A stretch of DNA of 64,000 nucleotides from Bacillota bacterium (GTDB lineage: Bacteria > Bacillota > Clostridia > Christensenellales > Aristaeellaceae). The stretch covers positions 36,489 through 100,488 of the forward strand of contig JAEWVC010000105.1 of NCBI GenBank assembly GCA_023459275.1, written 5' to 3'. This document shows positions 32,701 through 40,526 of this stretch, one piece after another. How positions within the stretch are numbered: position 1 is the stretch's first letter; each line of letters starts with the position of its first letter. The notes under the pieces were generated by a model. It was not told where the DNA came from, ran no database searches, and was given only the letters and a program-made list of their open reading frames with translations. A program made the translations under genes and the position numbers.

Positions 32701-34566
32701 TACCTGCCGCTTTTGCAAAGGATGGGCCATGGCGCCAATGAGCCTGTTTGCGCCGCCGGGGGGCAGCACGGTGTCGCTGTCCAGGGTGATGACATAGGCG
32801 TATTGCCCCGTGAAGCTTTCCGGCGGCATGGAGGCATACAGAAAGTCATCCTCCCCGGCAAGGCCCAGCAGCAGCCGGTTCAGCGCCTCCAGCGCACCGC
32901 GCTTGCGCTCCCGGCCTATATAATTTTTCTCCAGGGGATTATAGGTCCGCGCCCGCTGCAGGTAGGCAAAGCCGCCGCCGTACTCCTGGCAGAGGGCTTC
33001 GATGCCGGCCTTCCCCGCGGCAAGGATCTCCTGATCGCTCACCTGCTCCAGGGTCGGGCTGTCGGCGAAGTCCGCCAGCAAAAGAAAGTGGAGGTTGGGG
33101 TCCGGATTTGCGTGATGCAAGATGGACAGGTGCTTCACCATGGCCATGGCCTGGGCGGCGCCCGTGAGCAGCGTGGGACAGACCACCAGCGTCCGCCACT
33201 TGTCGGGGATTCCCTCCACCATAAGCCGCGGCAGCACCCTGGGGGCGTGAAGGCGGCGGAGGGCCCGGCGCAGCGCCTGGCGCGCAGCCTCTGAAAAGGG
33301 CAGCAAAAACAGCGGGATCAGCAGCGGAGGCAGCATGAGCAGATACCCCGCCAGCGCCCCCAGCGCGGCGGACAGCCACAGGGCGGCCAGATACAGCCCC
33401 CGGGCGTGGCGCCTTGCAAACTGGTGCTCCTTTACAGCGATACGGCCGGCGCCCAGCTTCTGCATCAGCGCGCTCTGGCCCTCGTCCAGAAGAAAATATC
33501 CGATATGCCCGTCCAGTTCCCCCTCCGTCCCCTCCCCGGCGCAGGCCACGGCGGCCCTGGCCACCAGGTTTTCCGGCAGGCCGCACTCCCAGGCAAATAG
33601 CTGCACCCGGCGGCGGTACAGCTCCCTGCTTTCAAAATCCATCTCCGGGTAGACGCGGGCGGGGTCCTGCCCAAGCAGCTGGTGGATAGGGTTCATGGCC
33701 TCCAGCGTTTCCCCCCAGGGGACCTGGGAAAGGCGCTTTAGGGAGGTGATGGCATTGCCCATCCATTGCCTGTCGCTGGTCTGCCGAATGTGTTCCTTTT
33801 CCACGATGCCGGACACCCGCAGGTCCATTTGGGCCAGTTGCTCGTCCAGCCAGGCAAGGGCCTGGGCGTCCTCCGATTCCCGCAGCAGGGAAAGGAGCCT
33901 TTCCAAAAAGGCGGTGCTTTGGGGCGCCTTTTTAAACTGGCGTCGGCCCGCCTCCCGGCGCCGGCCGGTAAGCCTGGCGGCCCAGAGGGGTGCAGCGTCG
34001 CAATCCTTCTGCATGGCCACGCTCAACGTGCAAAGCTCGTCCACCAACTGCAAAAGTGTAATGTTCAGCGTCAGGGGCAGCGACCACAGCTCCACCTGGG
34101 TCAAGGGGGAGGCTTCCTGCCAAGCGGCCACGGCGGCCATGAGCCGGGGGGCGCTCACATGGGCGTCGGTGTGGGAAATCAGCTCCCGGACGAATTTTTG
34201 CACCCGGATCTCCCCGCTCTTAAGCTTTGGCAACCGCGGGGACCGCTTCCACTCCCGCCGGACGGAGAGCAGCGTTTCCTCCAGGGTGCGGGCATTGTCG
34301 GTCAGCCACTGGGCGGCGGGCAGCAGGCTTTCCCTGTCGCGGACCAAAAGCGCCCGCACCGCCGCGCGAAGCCTTGGCAGCATGCGGCGCGGCATACGAA
34401 GCCGGCCCATGCCCCTTACCGCCGCGGCGGCGGCGCAGGACATCAGGTGGCCGTGAAGGCCCTCGTCCAGAAGCACATCCCGCAGGCTTCCGGACCTCCC
34501 CCTGCGCTGCGCAACCACCACCGCCGCCAGCAGCAAAAGACCGAAAACCGCGATGCCTGCCTGCAT
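26707..34566 (-). CDS. Giant cyclic beta-1,2-glucan synthase-like glycosyltransferase (NdvB/Cgs type)
   Basis: 2,619 residues in one intact frame. Order: N-terminal membrane anchor (about 4-20), helical cytosolic region, a membrane pair near 385-418, then a GT84-like domain with the DSDTVLPPGG metal motif near 600 and NRWTRGDWQLLPWLF near 740. More membrane segments lie near 790-812 and 873-915. A glucoamylase-like (PF10091-type) domain has SWSGTMFEYLMP and SHMSHHQGMML near 1295. The C-terminal phosphorylase-like GH94 domain has GFRDQLQDM and the acid motif GGDWNDGMN near 2300. This is the Brucella/Rhizobium cyclic-glucan synthase layout. The start at 34566 is supported by GGAGGA; 20 more codons are open upstream. 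Product in this organism is inferred. Confidence 0.9.
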   Translation of the reverse strand: MQAGIAVFGLLLLAAVVVAQRRGRSGSLRDVLLDEGLHGHLMSCAAAAAVRGMGRLRMPRRMLPRLRAAVRALLVRDRESLLPAAQWLTDNARTLEETLLSVRREWKRSPRLPKLKSGEIRVQKFVRELISHTDAHVSAPRLMAAVAAWQEASPLTQVELWSLPLTLNITLLQLVDELCTLSVAMQKDCDAAPLWAARLTGRRREAGRRQFKKAPQSTAFLERLLSLLRESEDAQALAWLDEQLAQMDLRVSGIVEKEHIRQTSDRQWMGNAITSLKRLSQVPWGETLEAMNPIHQLLGQDPARVYPEMDFESRELYRRRVQLFAWECGLPENLVARAAVACAGEGTEGELDGHIGYFLLDEGQSALMQKLGAGRIAVKEHQFARRHARGLYLAALWLSAALGALAGYLLMLPPLLIPLFLLPFSEAARQALRRALRRLHAPRVLPRLMVEGIPDKWRTLVVCPTLLTGAAQAMAMVKHLSILHHANPDPNLHFLLLADFADSPTLEQVSDQEILAAGKAGIEALCQEYGGGFAYLQRARTYNPLEKNYIGRERKRGALEALNRLLLGLAGEDDFLYASMPPESFTGQYAYVITLDSDTVLPPGGANRLIGAMAHPLQKRQVYRGQLRGKSILQPRMEVAADTVRTRTAAVLGGRGGVDPYNAAVSDLYQDLGNAGSFAGKGIYDPAAFVEAVEGRIAPNTVLSHDLLEGELSGSALLTDVTLYDGQPAAFMGWMKRLNRWTRGDWQLLPWLFPRVLQKDRIKKNPLPRFSRHKIWDNLRRSLLPAAQGGLLLYAAAAGRPYLLLFLLALPSLNAFLSFKALAAFLTEVSALPVRIHTLLDAVLRTLYRVTVSHRHMLQWVTAAQADSGGAVSRTPGLWSQLILAALLAAASLLSGTVLPGLLLAGLWAAFPFAAPLLDQPLYREVPMSEEEKGRLTDMARATWRYFEKVVTSSDHFLPPDNLQIHPDKGIAHRTSPTNMGLYLLSCAAAQALGFLEPDEMARRMEGTVSVMERLAKWEGHFYNWYDTRTLEPLKPCYVSSVDSGNLAACLLCCAQAVRTLAPSLDAALRSLSLRMDEMAMAMDLKKLYDPKAELFYVGMDVRDEEPGDSRYDLLASESRLLSFVAVMTGQVSTRHWFRLGRTLVRTGHGATLISWSGTMFEYLMPTLLLPLTRGTLLDTACRRAVKNQMHHDRQGVWGVSESGYYAFDPALNYQYQAFGLPDLALSNICAQGVIAPYACGLSLPLFPQAAGENLHKMKAMGWDSHLGFFEAADFNASRIGEGKAFELVRSHMSHHQGMMLCALCNAVCGNALVQYFQKLPSVKAYGLLLQERMPKNALPPRKAMPRPRPAAGASRCARRQAALSGFPVDVHLLYGGGTTLCVTAQGGGYLARDGVMVSRFLGVAGEEDGIRFYLRDAQENALWQPTDPALPGETVFETGQAVFSRTHLGIESKLCCFVNPLDGAALHLLEIVNRSGRERLLEAASFFELALSGQKADAAHPVFRNLFIETERVGRQCLSARRRPRDGGDSRRVLVHALGSDIDLIHTVAQSDRCAFLGRGGSMAKPRQMMESLRTVSGRVGAVITPCMSLRTQFLLPAHGRAQLVFCTMLIEEDQQPKVMAARYETPDDAKRARELAITQGVVSARYLAIDAANQNLYGRLSGRLIYGGQPGDSREEPVPLSVKGLWGLGISGDLPIITVELTHREHLPLARTVLSAHAWWRLHGVWADLVLVNCHGADYDQPVRDALRDLTASSHARELIGKPGGVHLIDLAALSPDTEKLLKAASRLFLSGDRGSLGAHFRALQASAKAASVKWKKEDHPSPVPPLPPLDRWQFNGYGGFTLPEGDYVIDLAEGALPPAPWINILANSGFGSLAGESGPLFTYFGNSHYGRITRWPNDPVSPKPGEGLILRDEETGALFSPCRWPLGEGMSFRATHSPGLTVIQGFGMGLETTLQLFSDKEHPVSLRALRIKNVSGRERWLRVCHFADFQLGEGVQSAQLTCAFPLSTQAVLAENPGFSGTAFLALLDGPEGVHSAVLSTGSFWGLDGDGPLALKREMLPPSELGTLGLCGTVIRLNPGTSASLAFALGAAPSRDAARELIALMEREGPSKRLQETQRYWAAELSPLEITVPDQNLALMMNRWLPYQVRAARLQAKAALYQAGGAVGFRDQLQDMLALLYAKPEAVRAHLLLCAAHQFEEGDVQHWWHPPMLGVRTRISDDLLFLPYVTAAYVEVTGDSTVLAEHIPYLKGPQIPEGQEDWYGVPGESDFTEPLLDHCLRAIRHVRLGDHGLPLMGGGDWNDGMNRVGEQRGESVWLGFFLCQVLRRFAPLCSPEASRELMHLRETVMQSIEDNAWDGDWYLRAWYDGGKPLGSRESLGCRIDNLCQSWSVLAGADPLRAARAVDSAMSMLYDGGHRLLKLLTPPFDGGENPGYIAGYLPGIRENGGQYSHAVPWMIWALLDMRDTERAWELIQAMLPMNHALTQREADVYRVEPYVTVADIYAHPDQMGRGGWTWYTGSAAWLYAVVLEKLLGFEKRGDRARLRPCAPAQWTEFTITCRYGRATYRLTASREASAPVLDGEPLPKGYVVFRDDGRIHEARFPMEEAGEDEREEAF

Positions 34567-34671
34567 GTCTTCAAATTCCTCCGCATAAGACGTGAAGGTA
34601 GTTTGCGCACATCCGGCCGGATGCATGCAGGCGAAGCCTTGCTTGCATCGCGCGCTTTTCTATCAAAAACA

Positions 34672-34700
34672 TTGCAATTCGTGAAAGGGTACGGTAAGCT
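34672..34700 (+). promoter_or_regulatory. Possible promoter of the yjjG-like operon
   Basis: TTGCAA (34672-34677), 17 nt, TAAGCT (34695-34700), 31 nt before the ATG. Moderate match. Confidence 0.45.
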
Positions 34701-34731
34701 ATAAGCATCACCGCTGACGAAAGGAATTCCC

Positions 34732-35430
34732 ATGCCTGACACGCCTTACCGCCTGCTGCTGTGCGACGCAGACAACACCCTGTTTGATTTTTCCGCCGCG
34801 GAAAAGGCCGCGCTCTATGACGCACTGGCTTCCTGCGGCCTGCCGGCGTCCCCGGAAACCGCAAAAATATATTCCGAAATCAATCTTTCCCTGTGGAAAG
34901 CCTTTGAACGCGGGGAGATCACCCAAGGCACGCTGCGGATAGAGCGTTTCCGGCGGCTGCTTGGCCGCTTCCCCGCGGTTGCCTTCTCGGCGGAAGAGGT
35001 GGGGCTGCGCTTTACCAACAGCCTGGCGCAGCATGCCTTTTTGATGGACGGGGCGCTGGAATTTGTACAAGCCGTTCATGCCCGCATGCCCATCGCGCTG
35101 GTTACCAACGGCATCGCCGAGGTGCAGCGGGGCCGGCTCGGGCGCTCTGCGATCGCCCCCTATATCGATTGCGCCGTCATCAGCGGGGAAATCGGCAGTT
35201 CCAAGCCCGACCCGGAAATGCTCTATATCGCCATGGAAAAGGCAGGCGTCACGGACAAATCCCAAGTGATCCTGCTGGGGGACAGCCTGACCGCCGATAT
35301 CGAGGCCGCCCGCCGGGCGGGCATCGCTTCCATCCACCTTTGCGGTCCCGGGGGAAGGCAGGCGGATTCCCCCGCAAATTTCCAGGCGGAAACCCTGGAG
35401 GAAGCCCGCCGTATGATTCTGAATGATTGA
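34732..35430 (+). CDS. HAD-family nucleotidase (YjjG-like)
   Basis: 232-residue haloacid-dehalogenase-fold phosphatase. Motif I is CDADNTLFDF (nucleophile Asp and acid Asp), motif II VTNG, motif III the Lys of SSKPDPEML, motif IV GDSLTADIEAARRAG. A helical cap lies between residues 20 and 90. The pattern is closest to YjjG, which dephosphorylates pyrimidine nucleoside monophosphates and non-canonical ones. First gene of a set leading to nagA; the following ABC gene starts 60 bp later. Confidence 0.85.
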   Translation: MPDTPYRLLLCDADNTLFDFSAAEKAALYDALASCGLPASPETAKIYSEINLSLWKAFERGEITQGTLRIERFRRLLGRFPAVAFSAEEVGLRFTNSLAQHAFLMDGALEFVQAVHARMPIALVTNGIAEVQRGRLGRSAIAPYIDCAVISGEIGSSKPDPEMLYIAMEKAGVTDKSQVILLGDSLTADIEAARRAGIASIHLCGPGGRQADSPANFQAETLEEARRMILND

Positions 35431-35490
35431 CAAACCCGGCATACGATCCATCAACAGCCAATGGCCGCGTCGGAAGGATGGTGTCACCGC

Positions 35491-36627
35491 ATGGCGGCGG
35501 TCCCACTCAAACTGAATCATCTTCAAAAGCGTTATGGCCGGACGCAGGTGCTTGCGGGCGTGGACCTGGCCGTGGCCCCGGGCGAATTTTTGTCCCTGGT
35601 GGGGCCCAAGGGCTGCGGGAAAACAACGCTGATGCGCATCCTGGCCGGGCATGAAAAGCCCGATTTTGGCAGGGTGCTGCTCAATGGCAGGGACATCACC
35701 GGCCTTCCCCCGGGAAGAAGGGGGCTGGGCGCGGTCTTTGGTGACACGCCGCTTTTCCCCCGCCGCACGGTGGCGGCCAACGTTGCCTACGCCCTGAAGC
35801 TTCAGGGTGTTCCCCGGGGGGAGCGGCATGGCCGCGCGCAAAAGCTGCTGGCCATGGCCGGCCTGTCCGATTTGGGCAAAAAGCGCCCCGGCAGCTTGTC
35901 CCCCTTCGACTGCGGGATGGCGCTGGCTGTACGTGCGCTGGCGGCGGCGCCCAAGGCGCTGCTGCTGGACGATCCCTTCGCCCGCCTCCCCGCGGCGGAG
36001 CGCAGACGCATCCTGGCATTTTTGAAAGCCATGCAGCAGCAGTGGCATTTTTCCATTTTATATGCCACCAGGGACCTTGAGGAAGCCATGGCCGTATCCC
36101 ATCGCCTGGCGCTGATGCGGGATGGCCGCATGGAGCAGGCGGGAACCCCGGAGGAGGTGTACCACCTGCCCCAAAGCGTGGCCTCCGCGGTGTTCCTGGG
36201 GCCCGCAAACCTGTTGCCCTGCATGGTGGCCGCCAGGCGGCCGGACGGCATGGTGGCCCTGGAAATGGAGGGGCTGACCATCCCCGCCAAAGCCTATGGC
36301 CCGCCTCCCACCATCGGGGAGGACATGTTCCTGTTAATCCGTCCCGAGCAGGTGGAGCTGTCCGCCTCGCCCCGCCGCGATAGCCTGCTCAGCGCCGTGT
36401 TTTCCGGCCTTCGCACATCGGAGGGCCGGCAGTGGGCCGTGGCCTCTCTGCCCACGGGGCAGGAGCTTTTGTGCAAAGTGCCGGAGGAGGCCTTCGAGCC
36501 CGGAAAGCGTATTTTCCTTCGGTGGGATACGGATCTGGCTGCGCTTTTGTCCGCGGAGGAGGAAACGGCTCCTCCTTTGGATACGGCATCCGAAGCCGGA
36601 AAGGGGGTGGCCCCATGGGCGGTATAA
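35491..36627 (+). CDS. Degenerate PotA/FbpC-type ABC ATPase, catalytic motifs lost
   Basis: 378 residues with the length and layout of an importer ATPase plus C-terminal TOBE domain (MFLLIRPEQVELSASP onward). Walker A is present as GPKGCGKTT (38-46). Every other catalytic element is changed: the Q-loop Gln is G84 (AVFGDTPLFP), the LSGGQ signature reads LSPFD (136-140), the Walker B Glu is Asp (LLLDDP, D161), the D-loop is ARLP, and the switch His is R194 (YATRDLEEAM). It may bind ATP but should not hydrolyse it normally. The frame is intact, not a decayed pseudogene. ATG at 35491 has GGAAGGA 12 nt upstream. It overlaps a permease-like gene by 13 bp. Confidence 0.85.
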   Translation: MAAVPLKLNHLQKRYGRTQVLAGVDLAVAPGEFLSLVGPKGCGKTTLMRILAGHEKPDFGRVLLNGRDITGLPPGRRGLGAVFGDTPLFPRRTVAANVAYALKLQGVPRGERHGRAQKLLAMAGLSDLGKKRPGSLSPFDCGMALAVRALAAAPKALLLDDPFARLPAAERRRILAFLKAMQQQWHFSILYATRDLEEAMAVSHRLALMRDGRMEQAGTPEEVYHLPQSVASAVFLGPANLLPCMVAARRPDGMVALEMEGLTIPAKAYGPPPTIGEDMFLLIRPEQVELSASPRRDSLLSAVFSGLRTSEGRQWAVASLPTGQELLCKVPEEAFEPGKRIFLRWDTDLAALLSAEEETAPPLDTASEAGKGVAPWAV

Positions 36628-37337
36628 AACGCGGGCCTTCCCTCCCGGCTTATGTGCTGTCCTTTGCGGGGGCGGCGCTGCTCCTTGTCCCGGGGGTGTG
36701 GCTTTGGGCCGCGGACACCGGGCAAAGCATCCCCGCGCCTGACTTTGCGCTGCTTTACGCCCCCATAGGGCTTACGACTTTGGCCGCGGCCTTCTTAACC
36801 GCCCTCCCCGCCGCATTGGCCGCCGCCGCCGCGGGCTTTCTCCTGGGCTGCCTGCTGGCGTCCCGGCGCAAAGCGGCCTGGGTGCTGGCACCCGTATGGC
36901 TGGCCGGCCTGTTTTTCCTGTATGCCCAACAGTTATTGTCTTTTTTGCCGGAGGAAGCCGCCTTGTTTTTGTCCCCGGCGGCAGCCTTGCCCATATCCCC
37001 TTGGGTACCTACGGCCCTGGGGCTGCTTCCGCCGGCGGCGGTTTGCGCCGGCGCCTTTGCCGGTTCCATCCGCCCGGCGCTGTACCGGGCCGCCCGGGAC
37101 CTGGGCGCATCCCGGCTGCGGGCCTGCGTAACGTTCCTGCTACCAAGGGCGCTTCCCGGCCTTCCCGCCGCGTTCTTTGCGGCGCTGCTCCCCGGCATGG
37201 GGCTTGCGCTTGTGAATGCTCAGGAAGCCTCCATAGCCTATGCCGTTCCGGCCAGCGCCGCGCTGCTGCTTACTGCCTTGCTTCTGCTCCTGCTTTGCGG
37301 GCTGACACAAAAAAACGGGAGGACATCTCCATGCTGA
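36615..37337 (+). CDS. ABC permease-like membrane protein, partner of the degenerate ATPase
   Basis: 240 residues with five or six hydrophobic segments. The cytosolic EAA loop of binding-protein-dependent permeases is recognisable as YRAARDLGASRLRACVTFL followed by LP, so it is a PotB/PotC-type permease relative, although the leading Glu is replaced. It is shorter than usual (about 270-290) and no second permease or binding protein is encoded nearby. Start is ATG at 36615 within the end of the ATPase gene; its own end overlaps nagA by 7 bp. Confidence 0.75.
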   Translation: MGGIKRGPSLPAYVLSFAGAALLLVPGVWLWAADTGQSIPAPDFALLYAPIGLTTLAAAFLTALPAALAAAAAGFLLGCLLASRRKAAWVLAPVWLAGLFFLYAQQLLSFLPEEAALFLSPAAALPISPWVPTALGLLPPAAVCAGAFAGSIRPALYRAARDLGASRLRACVTFLLPRALPGLPAAFFAALLPGMGLALVNAQEASIAYAVPASAALLLTALLLLLLCGLTQKNGRTSPC

Positions 37338-38449
37338 TCCAACACGCGACCGCTTATATTGATGGGCGGTTTCAAGCGCACGTATCCCTCCGCACAGACG
37401 GGCATATCATTTTGGAAACAGGCGCTTCCCTTTCGGCGGGCCCCGGGGAGGAAACGCTGGACCTTCAGGGGGATTACCTCCTGCCCGGGTTTGTGGATGT
37501 GCACATCCACGCCTTCAAGGGCATGGATACCATGGCCGGGGAGGCGGCGGTGCGCCACATGAGCCGGGAACTGAAAAAGGAGGGTGTGGCCGCCTTCCTG
37601 CCCACCACCATGAGCGCCTCCCCCGCGGATACAAAGGCCGCCCTCCAGGGGATCGGCGCGGTGATGAAGCGCCCTGAAAAAGGAGGCTCCCAGGTGCTGG
37701 GCGCCCATATGGAGGCGCCCTTTCTGAACGCCGCCCGGTGCGGCGCCCAGGTGGCCGGGTACTTCCTGCCGCCCTCCATGGAGGCGTTTTTGGACATGGC
37801 CGGGGAGTTTCTGCCCCTGGTGCGCATCGTGACCCTGGCCCCGGAGCTTGACGGCGCGGAGGGCTGGATACGGCAGATCACCGCCAGGGGGATCGTGGCC
37901 TCCATCGGCCATTCCGACGCCACCTGCGAAACCACACATGCCGCGGCGGACTGGGGCGCCACCCACGTCACCCACCTGTTCAACGCCCAGCCCCCTTTGA
38001 ACCACCGGGCCCCCGGCGTGCCCGGCGCGGCGCTCACCGACGGCCGCCTGTACACGGAGATCATTGCCGACGGCATCCACCTGCACCCGGATATCCTGCG
38101 CCTGGTCATGAAGGCCAAGGGCCGGGAAAAGACCGTTCTGGTCACCGACGCCATGGAGGCCTCCGGTATGCCGGAGGGTGAATATCAGCTGGGCGGACAG
38201 GCGGTGTACGTGAAGGACGGGGCGGCCAGGCTCGCTTCCGGGGTGCTGGCCGGGTCCACCCTCACCATGCCAAGGGCTTTCCAAAACATGGTCCGCTTCG
38301 GCATCGCTCCGGAAGACGCCGCCTATGCCGCCACGGCATCGCCGGCCGCTTCCATCGGAGAAAAGCTTGCCGGGCGCATTGCGCATGGCGCGCCCGCCTT
38401 GCTCACCCGCTGGGACAGGGGCTTTGACCGCATGACCGTGCTAAGCTGA
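37331..38449 (+). CDS. nagA: N-acetylglucosamine-6-phosphate deacetylase
   Basis: Deacetylates GlcNAc-6-P to glucosamine-6-P for glycolysis or wall recycling. Amidohydrolase motifs: PGFVDVHIHAFKGMDT, AHMEAPFLN (usually HLEGP; the Glu ligand is kept), ASIGHSDATCE, THLFNAQPPLNHR and the catalytic LVTDAMEASG. 372 residues. Coupled to the permease-like gene by overlap. nagB is not in the window. Confidence 0.94.
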   Translation: MLIQHATAYIDGRFQAHVSLRTDGHIILETGASLSAGPGEETLDLQGDYLLPGFVDVHIHAFKGMDTMAGEAAVRHMSRELKKEGVAAFLPTTMSASPADTKAALQGIGAVMKRPEKGGSQVLGAHMEAPFLNAARCGAQVAGYFLPPSMEAFLDMAGEFLPLVRIVTLAPELDGAEGWIRQITARGIVASIGHSDATCETTHAAADWGATHVTHLFNAQPPLNHRAPGVPGAALTDGRLYTEIIADGIHLHPDILRLVMKAKGREKTVLVTDAMEASGMPEGEYQLGGQAVYVKDGAARLASGVLAGSTLTMPRAFQNMVRFGIAPEDAAYAATASPAASIGEKLAGRIAHGAPALLTRWDRGFDRMTVLS

Positions 38450-38530
38450 CTTTTGCGCGGCTTCAGGAAACGGGCGCATGAAGCGCGGGAAATTTTCTCA
38501 AACTCCCCCCATAAGGCGCGTTTGCCTTTC

Positions 38531-38559
38531 TTGCCAGGCTTGCGCGTTTGCGCTACAAT
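38531..38559 (+). promoter_or_regulatory. murB operon promoter
   Basis: TTGCCA (38531-38536), 17 nt, TACAAT (38554-38559), 38 nt before murB. Confidence 0.7.
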
Positions 38560-38596
38560 AAAAGGGCCCATTCCGCCCTTTGTCAGGAGGGAGTCC

Positions 38597-39553
38597 ATGG
38601 AAAGCAAGCCCTGCGGCGCGCCCCGTTACGGGCCGTTCCTTGAAAGGATCCGGGAACGGATCCCGCAGGAGCGGATACTGCTCAACGCCCCCATGCGGGA
38701 GCATACCACCCTGAAAATCGGCGGCCCCGCCGATCTGCTGGTTACCGCCCAAAGCGCGGAGGAAATCGCTTTTTTGATCCGCCTTGCCAACGAATACCGC
38801 GTGCCCATGATGATGCTGGGCAACGGCAGCAACCTGCTGGTGCGGGATGGGGGCATCCGCGGCCTGGTGGTACGCATGGGGGAGGCCATGGCCGAAATTA
38901 CGGTGGAGGGCACGCTGCTTACCGCCAAGGCGGGGGCTTCCCTGGCGGCAGTGACAAAGGAAGCCGCAAGGCACAGTTTAACGGGTCTGTGCTTTGCCTG
39001 CGGCATCCCCGGCACGGTGGGCGGCGGCGTGTACATGAACGCCGGGGCCTATGGCGGGGAACTGAAGGAGGCCGTCCTAAAGGTGGAGGCTGTCTCCGAA
39101 AGCGGGGAGATTCTGGTTTTCACAGGGGAGCAGATGCGTTTTGGCTACCGCCACAGCCTCGCCCAGGAAGAAAATCTGATCATCACCTCCGTCACCTTTC
39201 AGCTTACGCCGGGCGACCGGGAAACCATCCTGTCCGATATGCGGGAGTTCAACCGCCGCCGCAATGAAAAGCAGCCCATGGATATGCCCAGCGCGGGGAG
39301 CACCTTCAAGCGTCCGGAGGGCCGTTACGCGGGCCAGCTCATCGATCAGGCGGGGCTCCGGGGCACGCGGGTGGGGGCCGCGCAGGTGAGTGAAAAGCAC
39401 GCGGGCTTTCTGGTAAATACGGGAAACGCCACCGCGGCGGAGTACCTGGCGCTGATCGCGCTGGTGCAGCGCGTTGTTTTCGAAAAATCCGGCGTTTCCC
39501 TGACGCCGGAAGTGCGTATTGTGGGAGAGGACGCCCCCACGTATCTTGTATAG
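38597..39553 (+). CDS. murB: UDP-N-acetylenolpyruvoylglucosamine reductase
   Basis: Second step of UDP-MurNAc synthesis, an FAD enzyme. Motifs: NAPMREHTTLKIGGPADLLV, LGNGSNLLVRDGGIRG, GIPGTVGGGVYMNAGAYGGE (catalytic region), FGYRHSLAQ and the C-terminal PSAGSTFKRPEG. It is a type II-like enzyme, lacking the long extra loop. 318 residues from the ATG at 38597 after AGGAGGG. Starts the wall/regulator block with rapZ and whiA. Confidence 0.96.
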   Translation: MESKPCGAPRYGPFLERIRERIPQERILLNAPMREHTTLKIGGPADLLVTAQSAEEIAFLIRLANEYRVPMMMLGNGSNLLVRDGGIRGLVVRMGEAMAEITVEGTLLTAKAGASLAAVTKEAARHSLTGLCFACGIPGTVGGGVYMNAGAYGGELKEAVLKVEAVSESGEILVFTGEQMRFGYRHSLAQEENLIITSVTFQLTPGDRETILSDMREFNRRRNEKQPMDMPSAGSTFKRPEGRYAGQLIDQAGLRGTRVGAAQVSEKHAGFLVNTGNATAAEYLALIALVQRVVFEKSGVSLTPEVRIVGEDAPTYLV

Positions 39554-39583
39554 GGTACTCCCTTCAGAAGGAGGGCACGGGAT

Positions 39584-40471
39584 ATGCGTTTTTTGATCCT
39601 CACCGGCCTGTCCGGCGCGGGGAAAACGGTGGCTGTCCGCCACCTGGAAGACCTGGGCGTGTTTTGCGTGGACAACCTTCCGCCCATGATGATTATCAAA
39701 TTTATGGAGGCCTGCCAGACCACCGCCATGCGCGCGCCCATGGTGGCCATGGCGGTGGATGTGCGCAGCGGCGAGTTTTTCGATGCCCGGGCGGTGCGCA
39801 AGGTCATCGCCGAGGCGCGGGAGGTCGGCTACCAGATCGAGACGCTGTTTATGGAAGCCAGCGATGACATGCTGGTGAGCCGGTATAAGGAAACCAGGCG
39901 CGACCATCCCCTGGCCGGGGAAAACGTGGGGCTCCAGGAGGCGATTTCAAACGAGCGGGAGCTTTTGCAGCCCCTCCGGGAAACCGCCAACTACCTTATT
40001 GATACCAGCGTTTTAAAGCCCAGGGCGCTCCAAAAAATGCTTTCGGACATTTTGAACACCCGGTCGGATTCCCAGTATATGCGTCTGGAGATTTTGTCTT
40101 TCGGCTTCAAGCGGGGCCTGCCCAGGGAAGGGGACCTGGTGTTTGATGTGCGCTTCCTGCCCAACCCCTTTTACATGGAGGGGCTGGGACGGCATACCGG
40201 GCTGAACGAGGATGTCCGAGCCTATGTGCTGGACCATCCTGTCACGGCCGAATTCCTTGAAAAGGTCATGGACATGCTGCATTTCCTGCTGCCCCACTAC
40301 CAGGAGGAAGGCAAGCACCGGCTGGTGATCGCCGTGGGCTGCACCGGCGGCGCGCACCGCAGCGTGGCCATCGCGGAAGAGATGGCATCCCGCCTGCGGG
40401 CCCAGGGATTTTTGGTGGATGTGAACCACAGGGACCTGGACCTGGAGCAGGCACACTGGAAGACTTTGTAA
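39584..40471 (+). CDS. rapZ: RapZ/YvcJ nucleotide-binding protein
   Basis: P-loop protein of the RapZ (YvcJ) family. In enterobacteria RapZ directs decay of the GlmZ sRNA and senses glucosamine-6-phosphate; in Bacillota it hydrolyses GTP and affects competence. Walker A GLSGAGKT (residues 7-14), DNLPP, and the C-terminal GCTGGAHRSVAIAE motif. 295 residues, strong ribosome site AAGGAGGG. 30 bp after murB. Confidence 0.95.
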   Translation: MRFLILTGLSGAGKTVAVRHLEDLGVFCVDNLPPMMIIKFMEACQTTAMRAPMVAMAVDVRSGEFFDARAVRKVIAEAREVGYQIETLFMEASDDMLVSRYKETRRDHPLAGENVGLQEAISNERELLQPLRETANYLIDTSVLKPRALQKMLSDILNTRSDSQYMRLEILSFGFKRGLPREGDLVFDVRFLPNPFYMEGLGRHTGLNEDVRAYVLDHPVTAEFLEKVMDMLHFLLPHYQEEGKHRLVIAVGCTGGAHRSVAIAEEMASRLRAQGFLVDVNHRDLDLEQAHWKTL

Positions 40472-40526
40472 TGGGCCGCTGGGTTCCGGCAGGCTTTTTA
40501 GGCGGCTGCCCGCCAAGGAGGTGCCC

